A program made the position numbers and the translations under genes. 64,000 nt of DNA from positions 20,894,001 to 20,958,000 of the forward strand of contig OZ038526.1 in NCBI GenBank assembly GCA_964036665.1. Reading direction: 5' to 3'. The DNA comes from Gordius sp. MW1 (Eukaryota; Nematomorpha; Gordioida; Gordea; Gordiidae). The notes below the pieces were generated by a model that saw only the letters and a list, made by a program, of their open reading frames with translations, was not told the origin of the DNA and searched no databases. Of the stretch, positions 23,174 through 54,143 are shown piece after piece; positions within the stretch are counted from its first letter, which is position 1; every line of letters starts with the position of its first letter.

Positions 23174-23820
23174 AAAATGACATTTAGTAAGGTGCGTTGA
23201 GTAAAGTTTAAAATATTACAATTCTCATTAAATTTACTCTCTTTTAATTCCCATGTTCTAGACTAACAGTATAAATCTTGTTGTTTTAAAGGTGCAATTA
23301 TATGATGTAAGGCACGAGAGGCAAACTGGACATTTCGATAAAAAAATATCTTGTTAACTAAGGATCAAAATTATTAAGGCCGACGTACAAAGCAACCTAG
23401 ATTCATGTTTGTCAGCTATTTTACGTAAACGGTTTCTACACTGAGAAGGATAACAAAAGCAAATTATCAATTGTAATTAAAATAAAAGTTTACTATAGTT
23501 ATCTTTAACGCTTAGGTTATTAGATACTTTAACTTTTTTGCGGTAATTTGAAATACTTGTTTACAATATTTAACAAAAATATTATGTAACACTTTAAAAA
23601 ATATAATGTTGCACTCAAAAACCAATAGGATTTTATCAGAATTTACGCAGAACCCAAACATTGACCTTACCTTCCTTTCTATTTGGTCTAGTCTTTCTAA
23701 AGTTAAAATAGTTCTATGCCTGAGTATACCCGTATACAAATGAAGGTAGAATTATGAATTAAGTGCAAGCGTAATTAACATATTTTCATCTATCCATAAT
23801 AAAGCGCGATAATTATTGAA
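23174..23820 (+). promoter_or_regulatory. Upstream region of the MIER1-type gene
   Basis: 647 bp between the LTR fossil and the first coding exon. No ORF of note. It should contain the promoter and 5' UTR, but I see no diagnostic TATA or initiator that would fix a start site; 'ccataataaagcgcgataat' lies 25-45 bp ahead of the ATG. Confidence 0.35.
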
Positions 23821-43115
<19,295 letters not shown>

Positions 43116-44028
43116 CGTCACTCTTTCGCACCCTTTACCCTTCGCAAACTTTGGCCCCATTTTTGGGGAAAACGGCGCCATCCCGTCAAATTCGAATTTT
43201 TCTCATACATGCATATTATACTGTGTCCCCTTTAATTTATATATGAATTTTAATTTCTCTGGTTAAAATAATAATAAAGAAATTTCCGATTTCGAACAAA
43301 GTAAAACATTTGTCATTGAACGTTTTAAATTTATAACAGTTTAGTTTTTATAACGCATTAGCTTAACACAATTCCTAGATTTTTTATTAGTAAATTTTTT
43401 ACGGCAAAAAATATAACGATTTGATATTATTGAGTCCGAGGGAGGATGGAGGAATAATTGATTGTGAAGTTTATGTGATTTCTCCAAACCACGAATTTAG
43501 TAGAATAAAAACGTTATCTCAACATCATATTTTCATTTCGAACGATACATGAGATGTCTATAATATCATCCCGCGATAATATTTATAATAATGAGAAGAT
43601 CGCACGGGTTCGGGTTGAAAATTTTTAAATGCTTTCGGGTCGGGTTCGGGTTAAAAAAAGTGACTTTGCAGTTCTCTAGCTAGAGGGTATACATCAAAAC
43701 GAACAACAGTGCCCCAGATATAAATTATTTCTACTTAACTATAAAATAAAAGAAAGGAAGAATTGAAGTACCCGGATGTTTTAGGATTAGTGGCTACAGT
43801 GATATTTAGTGTGCATAAAAGAACCATACCCAAATGGATAGTCTCTCCTTTTCTTTAAAGACATTCGATGTTGGTTTGTTGCAAACCGACCATTAGTATA
43901 TTGTTTTTTTCATAGAAACTCCGATGTACCATTAGATAAATGCTTAGTTATTTATAGGGGTGTTAGCTAGTTGTTATTAATGTTATAAAATACCACCTCA
44001 TACCTTATTTGATTCATCATTGTGGTGG
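43116..44028 (+). other. MIER1 3' UTR and downstream sequence
   Basis: The first AATAAA after the stop is at 43273-43278, a plausible cleavage signal. Further on, 43590-43680 is a cgggttcgggt repeat scrap. Nothing else recognised. Confidence 0.45.
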
Positions 44029-44036
44029 TTTGTTTA

Positions 44037-44780
44037 GAGAACAAATTATTTTGCATAGTTTTTTATTCAAAGTGCAAAGTTTTTATTGCCATTTTCCAAG
44101 TTTTTTATTCAATTTGCCAAGTTTTGAATTAAATGTTAAGTTTTTTATTAAATGTTCAGATTTTTATTTATTTGCTCAGAGATTAATTATACTTGCCAAG
44201 TTTTTTTTATGCAAAGTGGTTTTAATTTTTAATTAAAACGAGATAGGTGCGGGTATCGAACCTGCGAGGTACGAGCTATTGAAGCTGCTAGTCAGACGTT
44301 CAATCCACTGAGCTCACCTCAAAATATTTTTGGTTATATCACTTATATATAGCAACTATAACATTTTATTAGGTTTTTATATATATTATTTTAATAAATG
44401 ATTATTAAAGGCATCATTTTGTTTGTTTTTAATATACTTTGATTTATGTACTTAATATAGACAATACGCGATTTAAATGAATAATTTATAACTATTATTA
44501 AAGCTCTCTAGCGTTTCCACAGCTCAATAACACTTCTGTGCAAAATGTAATATAGGCAAGGGTTAGGGTTAGATTTACTGATTTTAATAACAACTGAGCA
44601 TAACTGAACATTTTTTGAAAAATTACTGAACATTTGTTTAAAACTGAGCACTTTTTAATTAAAATCTGAGCATAAAAAACTGAACATTTTTAATTAAAAA
44701 TCTGAGCAAGTTGAATTAAAAACTGAGCACAAACAACTGAGCATTATGGAATTTTTCACTATGCATTTAAATAACACCCG
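44037..44780 (-). mobile_element. tRNA-carrying non-autonomous element, copy 1
   Basis: Flanked by exact TTTGTTTA (44029-44036, 44781-44788). Read on the minus strand it begins CGGGTGTTATTTAAATGCAT and ends AATTTGTTCTC; the outer ~45 bp are only weak inverted repeats (gcatagt...attc). The inside alternates atgttcag/ctgagca motifs, a (ccctaa)2 motif and the tRNA-like segment. Copy 2 (48675-49563) lies in the opposite orientation. Confidence 0.8.
44241..44320 (-). tRNA. tRNA-like segment (probable pseudo-tRNA)
   Basis: Minus strand gaggtgagctcagtggattg carries an A box (AGCTCAGTGG), and gcaggttcgatacccgcacc a B box (GGTTCGATACC). The T arm pairs with one mismatch, but the acceptor stem closes poorly and this copy lacks four bases present before the A box in copy 2. 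No isotype assigned. Confidence 0.5.
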
Positions 44781-44939
44781 TTTGTTTAATGCAATTATAA
44801 AAACAGCACACGTGGCTATAAAAATCTAGCCCCGTGGTAATTTTGTTTAATGGGGGAGGAAATTAGTTTAAAATAAGGGGGGACCTTACACTAGGGAAGC
44901 GCATCTCACAATGGACTCTTATAATACTAAGTCTGTTTT

Positions 44940-45222
44940 GAGCATATACTTATAGATTGCTCATCTCTTATATATTCACGCATCAAAAGTGTTGCCAAAA
45001 CGGCCGCCATTTCGATATGTGAAGTAGAGTTTGTATAGCAATGGATTGTATTGGACAATAAATGATCTTATAACATGAAACAACCCATTTTAATCATTAT
45101 AGCGATTTTAAAAATTCATCAAACCATATAAATTTGCCAAAATTCATGTTTCACTTTTTAAAATGGCTGCCAAAATGTGAAATACTTTTTAAAAGGGAAT
45201 GAGCAGTCTATTAGTCTATGGT
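44940..45222. mobile_element. Fragmentary hAT MITE of the CATAGACTA family
   Basis: tatagattgctcatctctta at the left and aatgagcagtctattagtct at the right correspond to the ends of 56496-56944. No clear duplication of the flanks. Confidence 0.5.
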
Positions 45223-45449
45223 TTTAAGATACAACAGATATGTGTAAAATTAACATTTATGATAGGGTTGTTAAGTTCACATTAAATATGAAATAGTCAA
45301 AATTCATATTTAGGCGAAATTAGAATAGCTATAATAAATTAATTGTTTTTCAACATTTACTTAATGTTTGTTGAGTAGGGTTTGCTTCTGCAGGCCTGAC
45401 CTGACCCTAATGTTTGTCTCCACAGGGCCCTCATATACCTATTATAAAC

Positions 45450-45763
45450 GGCCAATGTTATACGATCCAAATTTTTGTACTGTATAAGCGATCTGACATT
45501 CCATTTTCTTATTCAATCCAAAGAAAGTAATTATGTATCTTGAACCTAAAATGACTTAACCCTAACCCTACAAAACCTGCCCTTGCGAGACCGAAATCAC
45601 AATATGAAAACGTGAGTAAGAAATTTTGTTTATTTCTTACGATTTGTGTTTTTCCGAATGCGAAAAACACAAATCGGCGCTTCGTTATTTTTTGGATCGA
45701 ATAAGAAAATGGAATGTCAGATCGCTTATACATTACAAGAATTTGGATCGTGTAACATTGGTC
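45450..45763. mobile_element. MULE-like palindromic MITE with 9-bp TSD
   Basis: Arms of about 80 bp, from GGCCAATGTTATACGATCCA to the inverted GGATCGTGTAACATTGGTC. Flanks are ATTATAAAC at 45441-45449 and 45764-45772, an exact 9-bp duplication, which is typical of Mutator-like elements. The ORFs over it are palindrome translations. Confidence 0.75.
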
Positions 45764-45784
45764 ATTATAAACACTATTTGTTTT

Positions 45785-47030
45785 TTTAATTGCTATGCAA
45801 TTTATGGGCTCGTTTTTGGTTGTCCGTTGTCCGTTGATGTCCGTCCGTTTACCCTCCAATGTATATATTTAATTAAATTAATATTTTGTTCTTGTTAATA
45901 CCATTGATAATATGACTTTTTGACCGTCCGCAGGCTACTGACCATTGAAAAAAATGACCATTGGCCAAATAAATCGAAATTTTTTTTTCGTTTTTGAATA
46001 GGTTAACATTGATAATAATTACCCTATGCCCTCCACTACAAGGGCCTATGCCTCTACTGTATGGATCCCTGTGCCCCCTATTTAATTAAATTAATATTTT
46101 GTTCTTGTTAATACCATTGATAATATGGCTTTTTGACCGTCCGCAGGCTACTGACCATTGAAAAAAATGACCATTGGCCAAATAAATCGAATTTTTTTTT
46201 CGTTTTTGAAAAGGTTAACATTGATAATTACCCTATGCCCTCCACTACAAGGGCCTATGCATCTACTGATATGGGTCCCTGTGCCCCTATTTAATTAAAT
46301 GCTATGCAATTTATTGGCTCGCTTTCCATTTTGTTTGTAACGCTGTTCGGTGTCTTGTCTTGCACCGAATGTCTTGTCTTGCACCGAATGTCTTCTCTTG
46401 CACAAAATGTCTTGTCTCGTTGTTTACTTTTAATTTTTGTTAATTTAACTAGTTTTTGGGTTCGAATCCCGGAGTTTTTTTTGACTCTTATGATTGTTCT
46501 TGTTACTACCATTGATAATAAGACTTTTTGCCATCCGTTGGGTGCTGACCAATGAAAAAAATGACCATTGGCCAAAATGTGAATCCAAGTTTTTTTTCGT
46601 TTTTTTTTGACTATTATGATTGTTCCTGTTACTACCATTGCTATTATGACTTTTTGGCCGTCCGTTGGCTGCTGACCAATGGAATAAAATGACCATTTGG
46701 CCAAAATGTGCTTCGAAATTTTTTTTTTGTTTTTTTTGACTATTATGAATTTATATCCACTTTTACCGTGTCCTGGCTGCTGACCAATGCAAAAAATGAC
46801 CATTGGCCAAAATGTGATTCGAAAATTTTTTTTTTCGTTTTTTTTGACTCTTATGAAATTATATCCACTTTTACCGTGTCCTGGCTGCTGACCAATGCAA
46901 AAAAATGACCTTTGGCCAAAATGAGCATCAAAAAAACTTTTCCCGTTTTTTGGCTATCATTGACTTATAGAGTATCTGTTGGTACTGACCAATGGAAAAA
47001 AATGACCATTGCCCAAATTTTATATATAAC
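45785..47030 (+). repeat. Satellite array with 'ccattggccaaaatgtg' units
   Basis: Two units of the promoter-side type (tatttaattaaattaatatt ... tacaagggcctatgc), a run of ~20-bp repeats around tgtcttgtcttgcaccgaa (46355-46415), then at least five ~110-bp units. Same family as 30825-32570. Confidence 0.75.
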
Positions 47031-47330
47031 CTAAAAATTTATTATAGATGGTCTAACAGACACCCAACTATGTAATATATTTTTAACCTTATAAATGCAT
47101 ATATATTTTTTTATTGGGTTAATATATTTCATATAATTAGCTTGTGATTTCATAAAAAACCTAAAAAGTAATAGTTAAAAAAATATAGGTATTAGATTCT
47201 AATTTACGATACAATATATTGCTAGAAACTAACACAAAATTTGAAACCTCCTTCAAATAATCCTAGCCCGTTCTTTCTAATTAAATTCAATCTACTATTA
47301 AAACACGAATTGTACTTTATTAGATGGCGC

Positions 47331-47410
47331 GCGTAAGTTTATATTACGGCCCGTCCAGGCTCGGCGCTTTATTTTTAAGTAGAAGCCCGTCCAAGCCCGG
47401 CCCGCTATAT
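47331..47410. repeat. Fragment of the 35071-36508 hAT family
   Basis: ttacggcccgtccaggctcg ... gcccgtccaagcccggcccg repeats 36393-36460. Confidence 0.55.
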
Positions 47411-48308
47411 ATTTATTATTTTTTTGCTATATAATCATCGCCGTGGTGCAAATCTAATTATATTAGGTTATGTTGTGGTGACCTTGATAATTTATAAAAA
47501 ACAACCAATCGTAAAGCCTAACCCTCCAGTTGAGGGAAAATGGAGGATGATATTGATAAGGGAGAAATGCTTACTAAACGTTATTATATTATTATACAAA
47601 CACACGCACACACACTACGCTTGAATTTGTTGTGCGATGTTTATTGATAAATTAAATACAACAACCCCGTCCCCTATCGTAAAAAGGGCGGGAGAGAGGG
47701 AAAGGAAGAGGGGGTATATTTTATTGTATCATCGCACACGTTGCAAAACTCCCCACCCCACGCGGGCTCTATAGCAAGTGCTTCTTATGAGGCAGGCATT
47801 TTTATACTTTTTTATCTAGGTTTATTACTACTAAAATTACCCTCCCTCCTCATACTATACTTTTGTCCACTACTCCACCATTGTCCGACTAACTCACATC
47901 AATAGCCCTTCGATGATACCACCATATTCGATTTCTAAATTTTTATTATCACGCAACAAATTCCAAACTTCGTTCAGCAATAGCATAAGTATAATGCTTA
48001 CAATTATAATATAATACAAATTTTTACATTTAAATTATTGATTTTTTAAAAAATTTTGTTCATGGGGGACAGGTTGCATTTTTTTTTATTCAATTTTTAA
48101 TATATTTAATAACTATCTAAATATTATTAAAAGATAGATAAAATAACTAGCTGACCCGGCAAACTTTTCAAATTTGTATAACATTGTATTTTCCTGTGCA
48201 TTTTGATATCTAAACATGTCTTTATTTTTTGTCTGGAGATGATATATAAATATTGTCTAACAAATAATTTAATGTGACTATTTTATCTGTTATAGCAACT
48301 GCCTCACA

Positions 48309-48470
48309 ATGACAGGAGATGAAGCTGACAAGGCCTTAACTCCTGAACTCATAGTGACGGCCACGAATACGCGTCACTCGACTGGCAAGACGGAAGCCGG
48401 CGAAGCCCTACCACGTATTATTGTGCTATTGCCTTTACTTTTCTCTAAATTTCTTAATCTTTTTATTTGA
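48309..48470 (+). CDS. Unrecognised 53-residue ORF in a GC-richer island
   Basis: ATG at 48309, preceded by an acceptor-like 'tttatctgttatag'. The product starts MTGDEADKALTPELIVTAT, goes on NTRHSTGKTEAGEALP and ends in a hydrophobic tail (RIIVLLPLLFSKFLNLF). The first 120 bp are clearly less AT-rich than the flanks, which are copies of 'tttcctgtgcattttgatat' repeats. It may be an exon piece of a lost gene or repeat cargo. Confidence 0.25.
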   Translation: MTGDEADKALTPELIVTATNTRHSTGKTEAGEALPRIIVLLPLLFSKFLNLFI

Positions 48471-48674
48471 GTATTTAAATTTTATGTTTATTTTCCCTCA
48501 TGATTTTTAAAAGTTCTCAATTACGTACATTTTCCTGTGCATTTTGATATCTAAACATGTGTATATTTTTTGTCTTGAGATGATACATAAATATTAAAAG
48601 ATAAAATTTTATCAAGTGGTCACAAATAAATAAACATTAAATATTGGTTTAAGGAGTTTATAGTTTATATTTAA

Positions 48675-49563
48675 CGGGTGTTATTTAAATGCATAGTGAA
48701 AAATTCCATAATGCTCAGTTGTTTGTGCTCAGTTTTTAATTCAACTTGCTCAGATTTTTATTTAAAAATGTTCAGTTTTTTTATGCTCAGATTTTAATTA
48801 AAAAGTGCTCAGTTTTTTTGTAAACAAATGTTCAGTAATTTTTCAAAAAATGTTCAGTTTTTTTTTCAAAAAAATATTTCGTTTTTTTTCAAAATATGCT
48901 CAGTTGTTATTAAAATCACTAAATCTAACCCTAACCCTTGCCTATATTACATTTTGCCTATATTACATTTTGCACAGAAGTGTTATTGAGCTGTGGAAAC
49001 GCAAGAGAGCTTTAATAATAGTTATAAATTATTCATTTAAATCGCGTATTTATAAAAATTATTTTTATCTGTGGAAACCTTAGAGAGCTTTTATAATCGT
49101 TGTAAGTTATTACTCTATTTGTATAATTAAAATTGTCTATATTAAGTACATAAATCAAAGTATATTAAAAACAAACAAAATGATGCCTTTAATAATCATT
49201 TATTAAAATAATATATATAAAAACCTAATAAAATGTTATAGCTGCTATATATAAGTGATATAACCAAAAATATTTTGAGGTGTAATAGCTCAGTGGATTG
49301 AACGTCTGACTAGCAGCTTCAATAGCTCGTACCTCGCTGGTTCGATACCCGCACCTATCTCGTTTTAAATAAAAATTAAAACCACTTTGCATAAAAAAAC
49401 TTGGCAAGTATAATTAATCTCTGAGCAAATAAATAAAAATCTGAACATTTAATAAAAAACTTAACATTTAGTTCAAAACTTGGCAAATTGAATAAAAAAC
49501 TTGGAAAATGGCAATAAAAACTTTGCACTTTGAATAAAAAACTATGCAAAATAATTTGTTCTC
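48675..49563 (+). mobile_element. tRNA-carrying non-autonomous element, copy 2
   Basis: Exact 8-bp duplication ATATTTAA (48667-48674, 49564-49571). Same ends and internal order as 44037-44780, inverted relative to it and ~145 bp longer. The two copies form an inverted pair around a 3.9-kb loop. Confidence 0.8.
49277..49361 (+). tRNA. tRNA-like segment within mobile element
   Basis: gaggtgtaatagctcagtgg holds a perfect A box (TAGCTCAGTGG) and gctggttcgatacccgcacc a near-perfect B box. Spacing between the boxes (~55 bp) suits pol III. The T arm has one mismatch; the acceptor stem is only partly paired. A minus-strand ORF over it is not coding. Confidence 0.5.
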
Positions 49564-49794
49564 ATATTTAACTAGCTGACCCGGTGTAGCGTATGAGACG
49601 ACGTAGCGTTTAAGATCGCGTAATCGTCAATCACGCCTCCACATTCGTTGAAAACACGAAAAAAGTACTTGTTTTGTCAATCACGTGATTTTTTTGACTA
49701 ACATGATTGGTTCAAATTTCGGAAAAACATACATTTTATTTTACGTAATGACATTCATTTGAGATCACGTAATTTGCAAACTTTTTTACCAATA

Positions 49795-50465
49795 TAATTT
49801 TGTATTTTGTAATAAGTAAGTTCCTAAGATTATAAATATAAACAAATGCAAAAGTTTGTTATTTACCTTTTTAGATGTATGCTTCTATAATTGTTGAAAT
49901 TGTAGTAAACTTTGTATTTTGTAATAAGTAAGTTCCTAAGATTATAAATATAAGCTAATGCAAAAACTTGTTATTTACCTTTTTAGATGTATGCTTCTAT
50001 AATTGTTGAAATTGTAGTAAACTTTGTATTTTGTAATAAGTAAGTGCCTAAGATTATAAATATAAGCTAATGCAAAAATTTGTTATTTACCTTTTTAGAT
50101 GTATGCTTTTGTAGTAAACTTTGTATTTTGTAATAAGTAAGTTCCTAAGATTATAAATATAAGCTAATGCAAAAGTTTGTTATTTACCTTTTTAGATGTA
50201 TGCTTCTATAATTGTTGAAATTGTAGTAAACTTTGTATTTTGTAATAAGTAAGTTCCTAAGATTATAAATATAAACTAATGCAAAAGTTTGCTATGTACC
50301 TTTTTAGATGTATGCTTCTATAATTGTTGTTTACCTTTTTAGATGTATGCCTTTATAATTGTTGAAATTGTAGTATTTTGTAATAAGTAAGTTCCTATCT
50401 AAGATTATAAATATAAGCTAATGCAAAAGTTTGTTATTTACCTTTTTAGATGTATGCCTTATACG
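49795..50465. repeat. ~117-121-bp minisatellite
   Basis: About six units with ttgtattttgtaataagtaa, aagattataaatataagcta and acctttttagatgtatgctt; the fourth and last units are shortened. High mutual identity implies recent expansion. Confidence 0.9.
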
Positions 50466-51630
50466 TCCCTAATATTATAAATATTAAACTACTTAATTTA
50501 TACTTTGATTAATTTAGCATTTATTTAATAGAATGGAAGAATATGGTTTTGCTGAGATTATGGATTATATGAAAAATGGGACTATTCCTATATATTTGAT
50601 AGTTGTTTATGAAAATTTTTTAATTGTTACTATACTGTTTTAACTTTATATTTACTTTAAATAAAATACATTATTCTTATTTCAATGTCTAATGATATTT
50701 GACAAAACATGGTTTTAATTTGCCTTTTTCCAATAAAGATGATGATATGTAATGGCTAAAAATATATATTTATTAAAATAATAATATCAATATCATTATT
50801 TTATATTATAACAGCTTTATCAGATGCAAAATAAATTTAATAAACAAAATTTATATAGATTGGATCACTTATAAATGAATTAAAACCAAATATATGACAC
50901 CTAAATAGGGATTATAAATCCCTTACATAAAATAATTATTTAAGTTCCCCAGTTTATACAATAGTTTAAATTAAAAAACTTAATATATATAATTATTTAA
51001 ATTTGTTTATATTAGTTAAAATTTAATATTATTTAAGTTCCCCACTTTTTATAATAGTTTAAAAAACTTAATACATATAAATTAATTGAATTTGTTTATA
51101 ATAGTTAAAATTAAATATTTAATGAAGCTTAATTTATATTATGTTAAACCTTTATTGAAAAATCTTAACAAAATTATTGTATAACAAACCACAATTTTTG
51201 ATTGACGTTTATACCAGCCTATAATAATCTTTTTTGCAATTATAGTGCAGAAATACATGATTGACGTGTTTGATTGATTTACGCGATATAAAACGATACG
51301 CGAATTGAACATTACACCGGCAAACTTTTCTAATTTGTATTGTACTTTAGATCGTCTGTTAAAATTTAAAAATTTTCCTGTGCATTTTGATATGTAAACA
51401 TGTCTATATTTTTTGTCTGAAGATGATATAAAATTTTAACACTCATCGGTTAGGCGGGGTCATGAAGACTCTAGCGGTTTATAAAAGTTGTACAAACCTT
51501 CTACAATATAAAACAATTTTTTTTTTATTTTCATGAAGACTCTAGCGGTTTATAAATGTTGCACAAAATAAATTAGTGATTATTACAATTTCATTTTTAC
51601 AATAACTTAATAAAATTTATAGTAGAATAT
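50466..51630. other. AT-rich, no gene seen
   Basis: Repeat scraps only, e.g. a ~110-bp partial duplication (aagttccccagtttata / aagttccccactttttata) near 50945-51110 and another 'cctgtgcattttgatatg' copy at 51375. Confidence 0.5.
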
Positions 51631-51690
51631 CTTTCCCGAACCCGACCTGACCCGAAAGCATTTTAAAAAATTTAACCCGAACCTGACCCA

Positions 51691-51848
51691 ATCTGTAATA
51701 TTTCATAAAATTTGTTGACTTCTTCCTTAAAGGCGGTGATTTTTATTTCACCGGTATTATCAATTGCTTGTATTGAAAATAAACTTCCTTCCCCTTTGGC
51801 ATTTTTCCAATTTCTTATTGGTGATTTATTTAAAATTTGACCCGACCA
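51691..51848 (-). pseudogene. RPA1-like OB-fold fragment (DBD-A start)
   Basis: Minus-strand frame reads QILNKSPIRNWKNAKGEGSL, then FSIQAIDNTGEIKITAF and KEEVNKFYEILQ. This matches the first strands of the single-stranded DNA-binding domain A of the 70-kDa replication protein A subunit (VTNKSxIRTWxNxxGEGKLF ... GEIxATAFNxxVDKF). It breaks off into cccgaccc-type repeats at the left. RPA1 proper is ~600 residues, so this is a captured or relic piece. Some transposons carry RPA genes, so cargo is possible. Confidence 0.75.
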
Positions 51849-52588
51849 GCGATACTTGGACTCTAATATCATCTATGAATGTGAAGCGGAGCGGAGTGGG
51901 TGTCGTAGCTTTACACGATAGGCTGTATGCCCTGGGTGGTTTTAATGGAATCTCGTACTTGGTTACGGCTGAAAGATACAATCTCGATAGTGGTAATTGG
52001 GAATCCTTGCCCGAAATGGATCAACCTTGAAGCAATTTTGCTTGCCAGGTATACTAAAGTTATAAACTTGTTATACATACGTAGCCATAGAGGGCGGTAA
52101 TTACCCCTCCCTACCTCCCCTTAGCTACACCCACGTACGTAGCCTATTTATTCAAAACTAACCGCCATCTCAGTGGAGAGGTCACCTATTTAGTGGCTTA
52201 ATTGGTTTTCCTCTATTATTTTATTGCCCATTTATAATATCTGAACTCAATTGTATAAGAAATGCTTAAATTACCCCTAGCCTAGCACTTAAATTATTTA
52301 AGCGAGCAACACTCGAAATTAAAAAAATATTATGTTCCTTTTAAAAACTAATTTAATTTTATTAGGTAACAAATCTTATAGAATAACTTTATGCAGGTAA
52401 TAGATGATATGGTATTTGTGGTGGGAGGCTTTAATGGCGTATTTTCCATACAACACGTGGATTGCTTCAATGACAAAACCGACAACTGGTTTAAAGCGCA
52501 TTATACGCATTTATCCCGAAGGGCCTCGATTGCTTGTGTTATTGGCAATTTACCAAACAGAAATAAATTTATATATTCTCGGCTCTAA
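51838..52588 (+). pseudogene. Kelch-like (KLHL10-type) 3' gene end with premature stop
   Basis: Two exons, up to 52048 and 52397-52588, joined by a GT-AG intron. Kelch blades read FDPTSDTWTLISSMNVKRSG, LYALGGFNGISYL, AERYNLDSGNWESLPEMDQP, then VFVVGGFNG, HVDCFNDKTDNWF and IACVIGNLPNRNKF before the stop. In KLHL10 proteins these are the last two blades; the protein is a CUL3 substrate adaptor. At 52028-52030 TGA stands where the family has Arg (P-R-S-N-F), as by a CGA to TGA change. No acceptor lies at the left border; the exon meets the RPA1-like fragment. AATAAA at 52656. Probably a broken segmental copy. Confidence 0.7.
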
Positions 52589-52689
52589 CATAAAATTCTC
52601 TTTGCCTTTTCAATTTAATGTTGAATTAATAAATCTTTGTGTGTCTGTAAGTGTAAATAAAAGATATTTTATCTAAAGTATGTTTGTAT

Positions 52690-53815
52690 TGATTTAACTT
52701 ATTCTTGAGTTTTTTTTTACTCTTATGATTGTTCTTGTTACTATCATTGATAATAAGACTTTTTGGCCGTCCGCTGGCTGCTGACCAATGAAAAAAATGA
52801 CCATTGGCCAAAATGTGAATCCGAGTTTATTTTTTCGTTTTTTTTTGACTATTATGATTGTTCCTGTTACTACCATTGCTATTATGACTTTTTGGCCGTC
52901 CGCTGGCTCCTGACCGATGGAAAAAGACCATTGGCCAAAATGTGAATCGAAATTATTTTTTTCGCTTTTTTTTGACTATTATGATTGTTCCTGTTCCTAC
53001 CATTGCTATTATGACTTTTTGGCCGTCCGCTGGCTGCTGACCAATGGAATAAAATGACCATTGGCCAAAATGTGATTCAAAAACTTTTTTTTTCGTTTTT
53101 TTTTGACTATTATGAATTTATATCCACTTTTACCGTGTCCTGGCTGCTGACCAATGGAAAAAAATGACCATTGGCCAAAATGTGATTCGAAAATTTTTTT
53201 CGTTTTTTTTACTCTTATGAATTTATATCCACTTTTACCGTGTGCTGGCTGCTGACAAAAAAAAATGACCATTGGCCAAAGTGAGCATCAAATTTTTTTT
53301 CCGTTTTTTGGCTATCATTGACGTATAGAGTATCTGTTGGTACTGACCAATAGAGAAAAAATGACTATTGGCCAATTTTTAGTTTTTTTAATTAAAAATT
53401 GTTCAAATTCAACAAAAATTTCTCCCAACAATTCTGCAAATTCTTAACATTGTGATGTTTTATAATATAATGTTTGTTAGACCCATAATCACTAAAGACC
53501 ATAAAAACTAATGTAATACGCAACTAGATGCAAACACTAAATCTAACCCTAACCCTTGCCTATATTACATTTTGCCTATAAATGAAAAATTTGTATAAAT
53601 TATTAATTAATCATTAGGCATTTAATACCCCCCTATAGGCATTCTCGCCCCTTCCCACCTTTCTCGCCCATAAATTGCATAGCAAATATGATACATTTAT
53701 AGGAAGTACAGATGAGTCGTCCCCCCTTCCCTTCCCCTCTTCCCTTCCCTTCCCCTCTTCCCTTCCCTTCTCCCCCTTCCCACGAGGGCCGAAGGCCCGA
53801 GTTTTTTTTAAAATG
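52690..53815 (+). repeat. Satellite array, forward arm of an inverted pair
   Basis: Five to six units of the ~110-bp repeat, then gttcaaattcaacaaaaatt, (ccctaa)2, and a C/T-rich tail (53716-53780). Near-copy of 31490-32570; inverted against 54568-55690. Confidence 0.8.
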
Positions 53816-54061
53816 CTTTAATATTAATTTTTGCTCGAAAAATGAATAGAATTTAATTTTTACTTCATTATTAATATTTATGACTATTAATTGCTATGCG
53901 ATTTATGGGCTCGTTTTTGGTTGTCCGTCCTGACCTGTCCAACTTGTAATTTTCTAATAATTGCCGTGGAAACTTTATTGTAACAAAACCAATATTTTCT
54001 TAAATTTCTCGTAAATTTCAAGCTTATCAAAAAAATGATAACAATTCAATTTTTATGAACA

Positions 54062-54067
54062 TTTATT
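54062..54067 (-). terminator. Poly(A) signal of the zinc-finger gene
   Basis: AATAAA on the minus strand, 77 bp past the stop codon. Confidence 0.5.
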
Positions 54068-54143
54068 ACATAATTGTGCTTATAACTTCATACGAGTAAT
54101 ATTATTTATACACATATAAAAAAACGTAAATATAATTACAAAG

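Noticed and set aside
44241-44320. Functional tRNA gene
   Set aside because: Acceptor stem poorly paired, T-arm mismatch, four bases missing before the A box relative to the other copy, and carried by a mobile element.
49795-50465. CRISPR-like array
   Set aside because: Long ~120-bp units with no unique spacers in an animal genome; a minisatellite.
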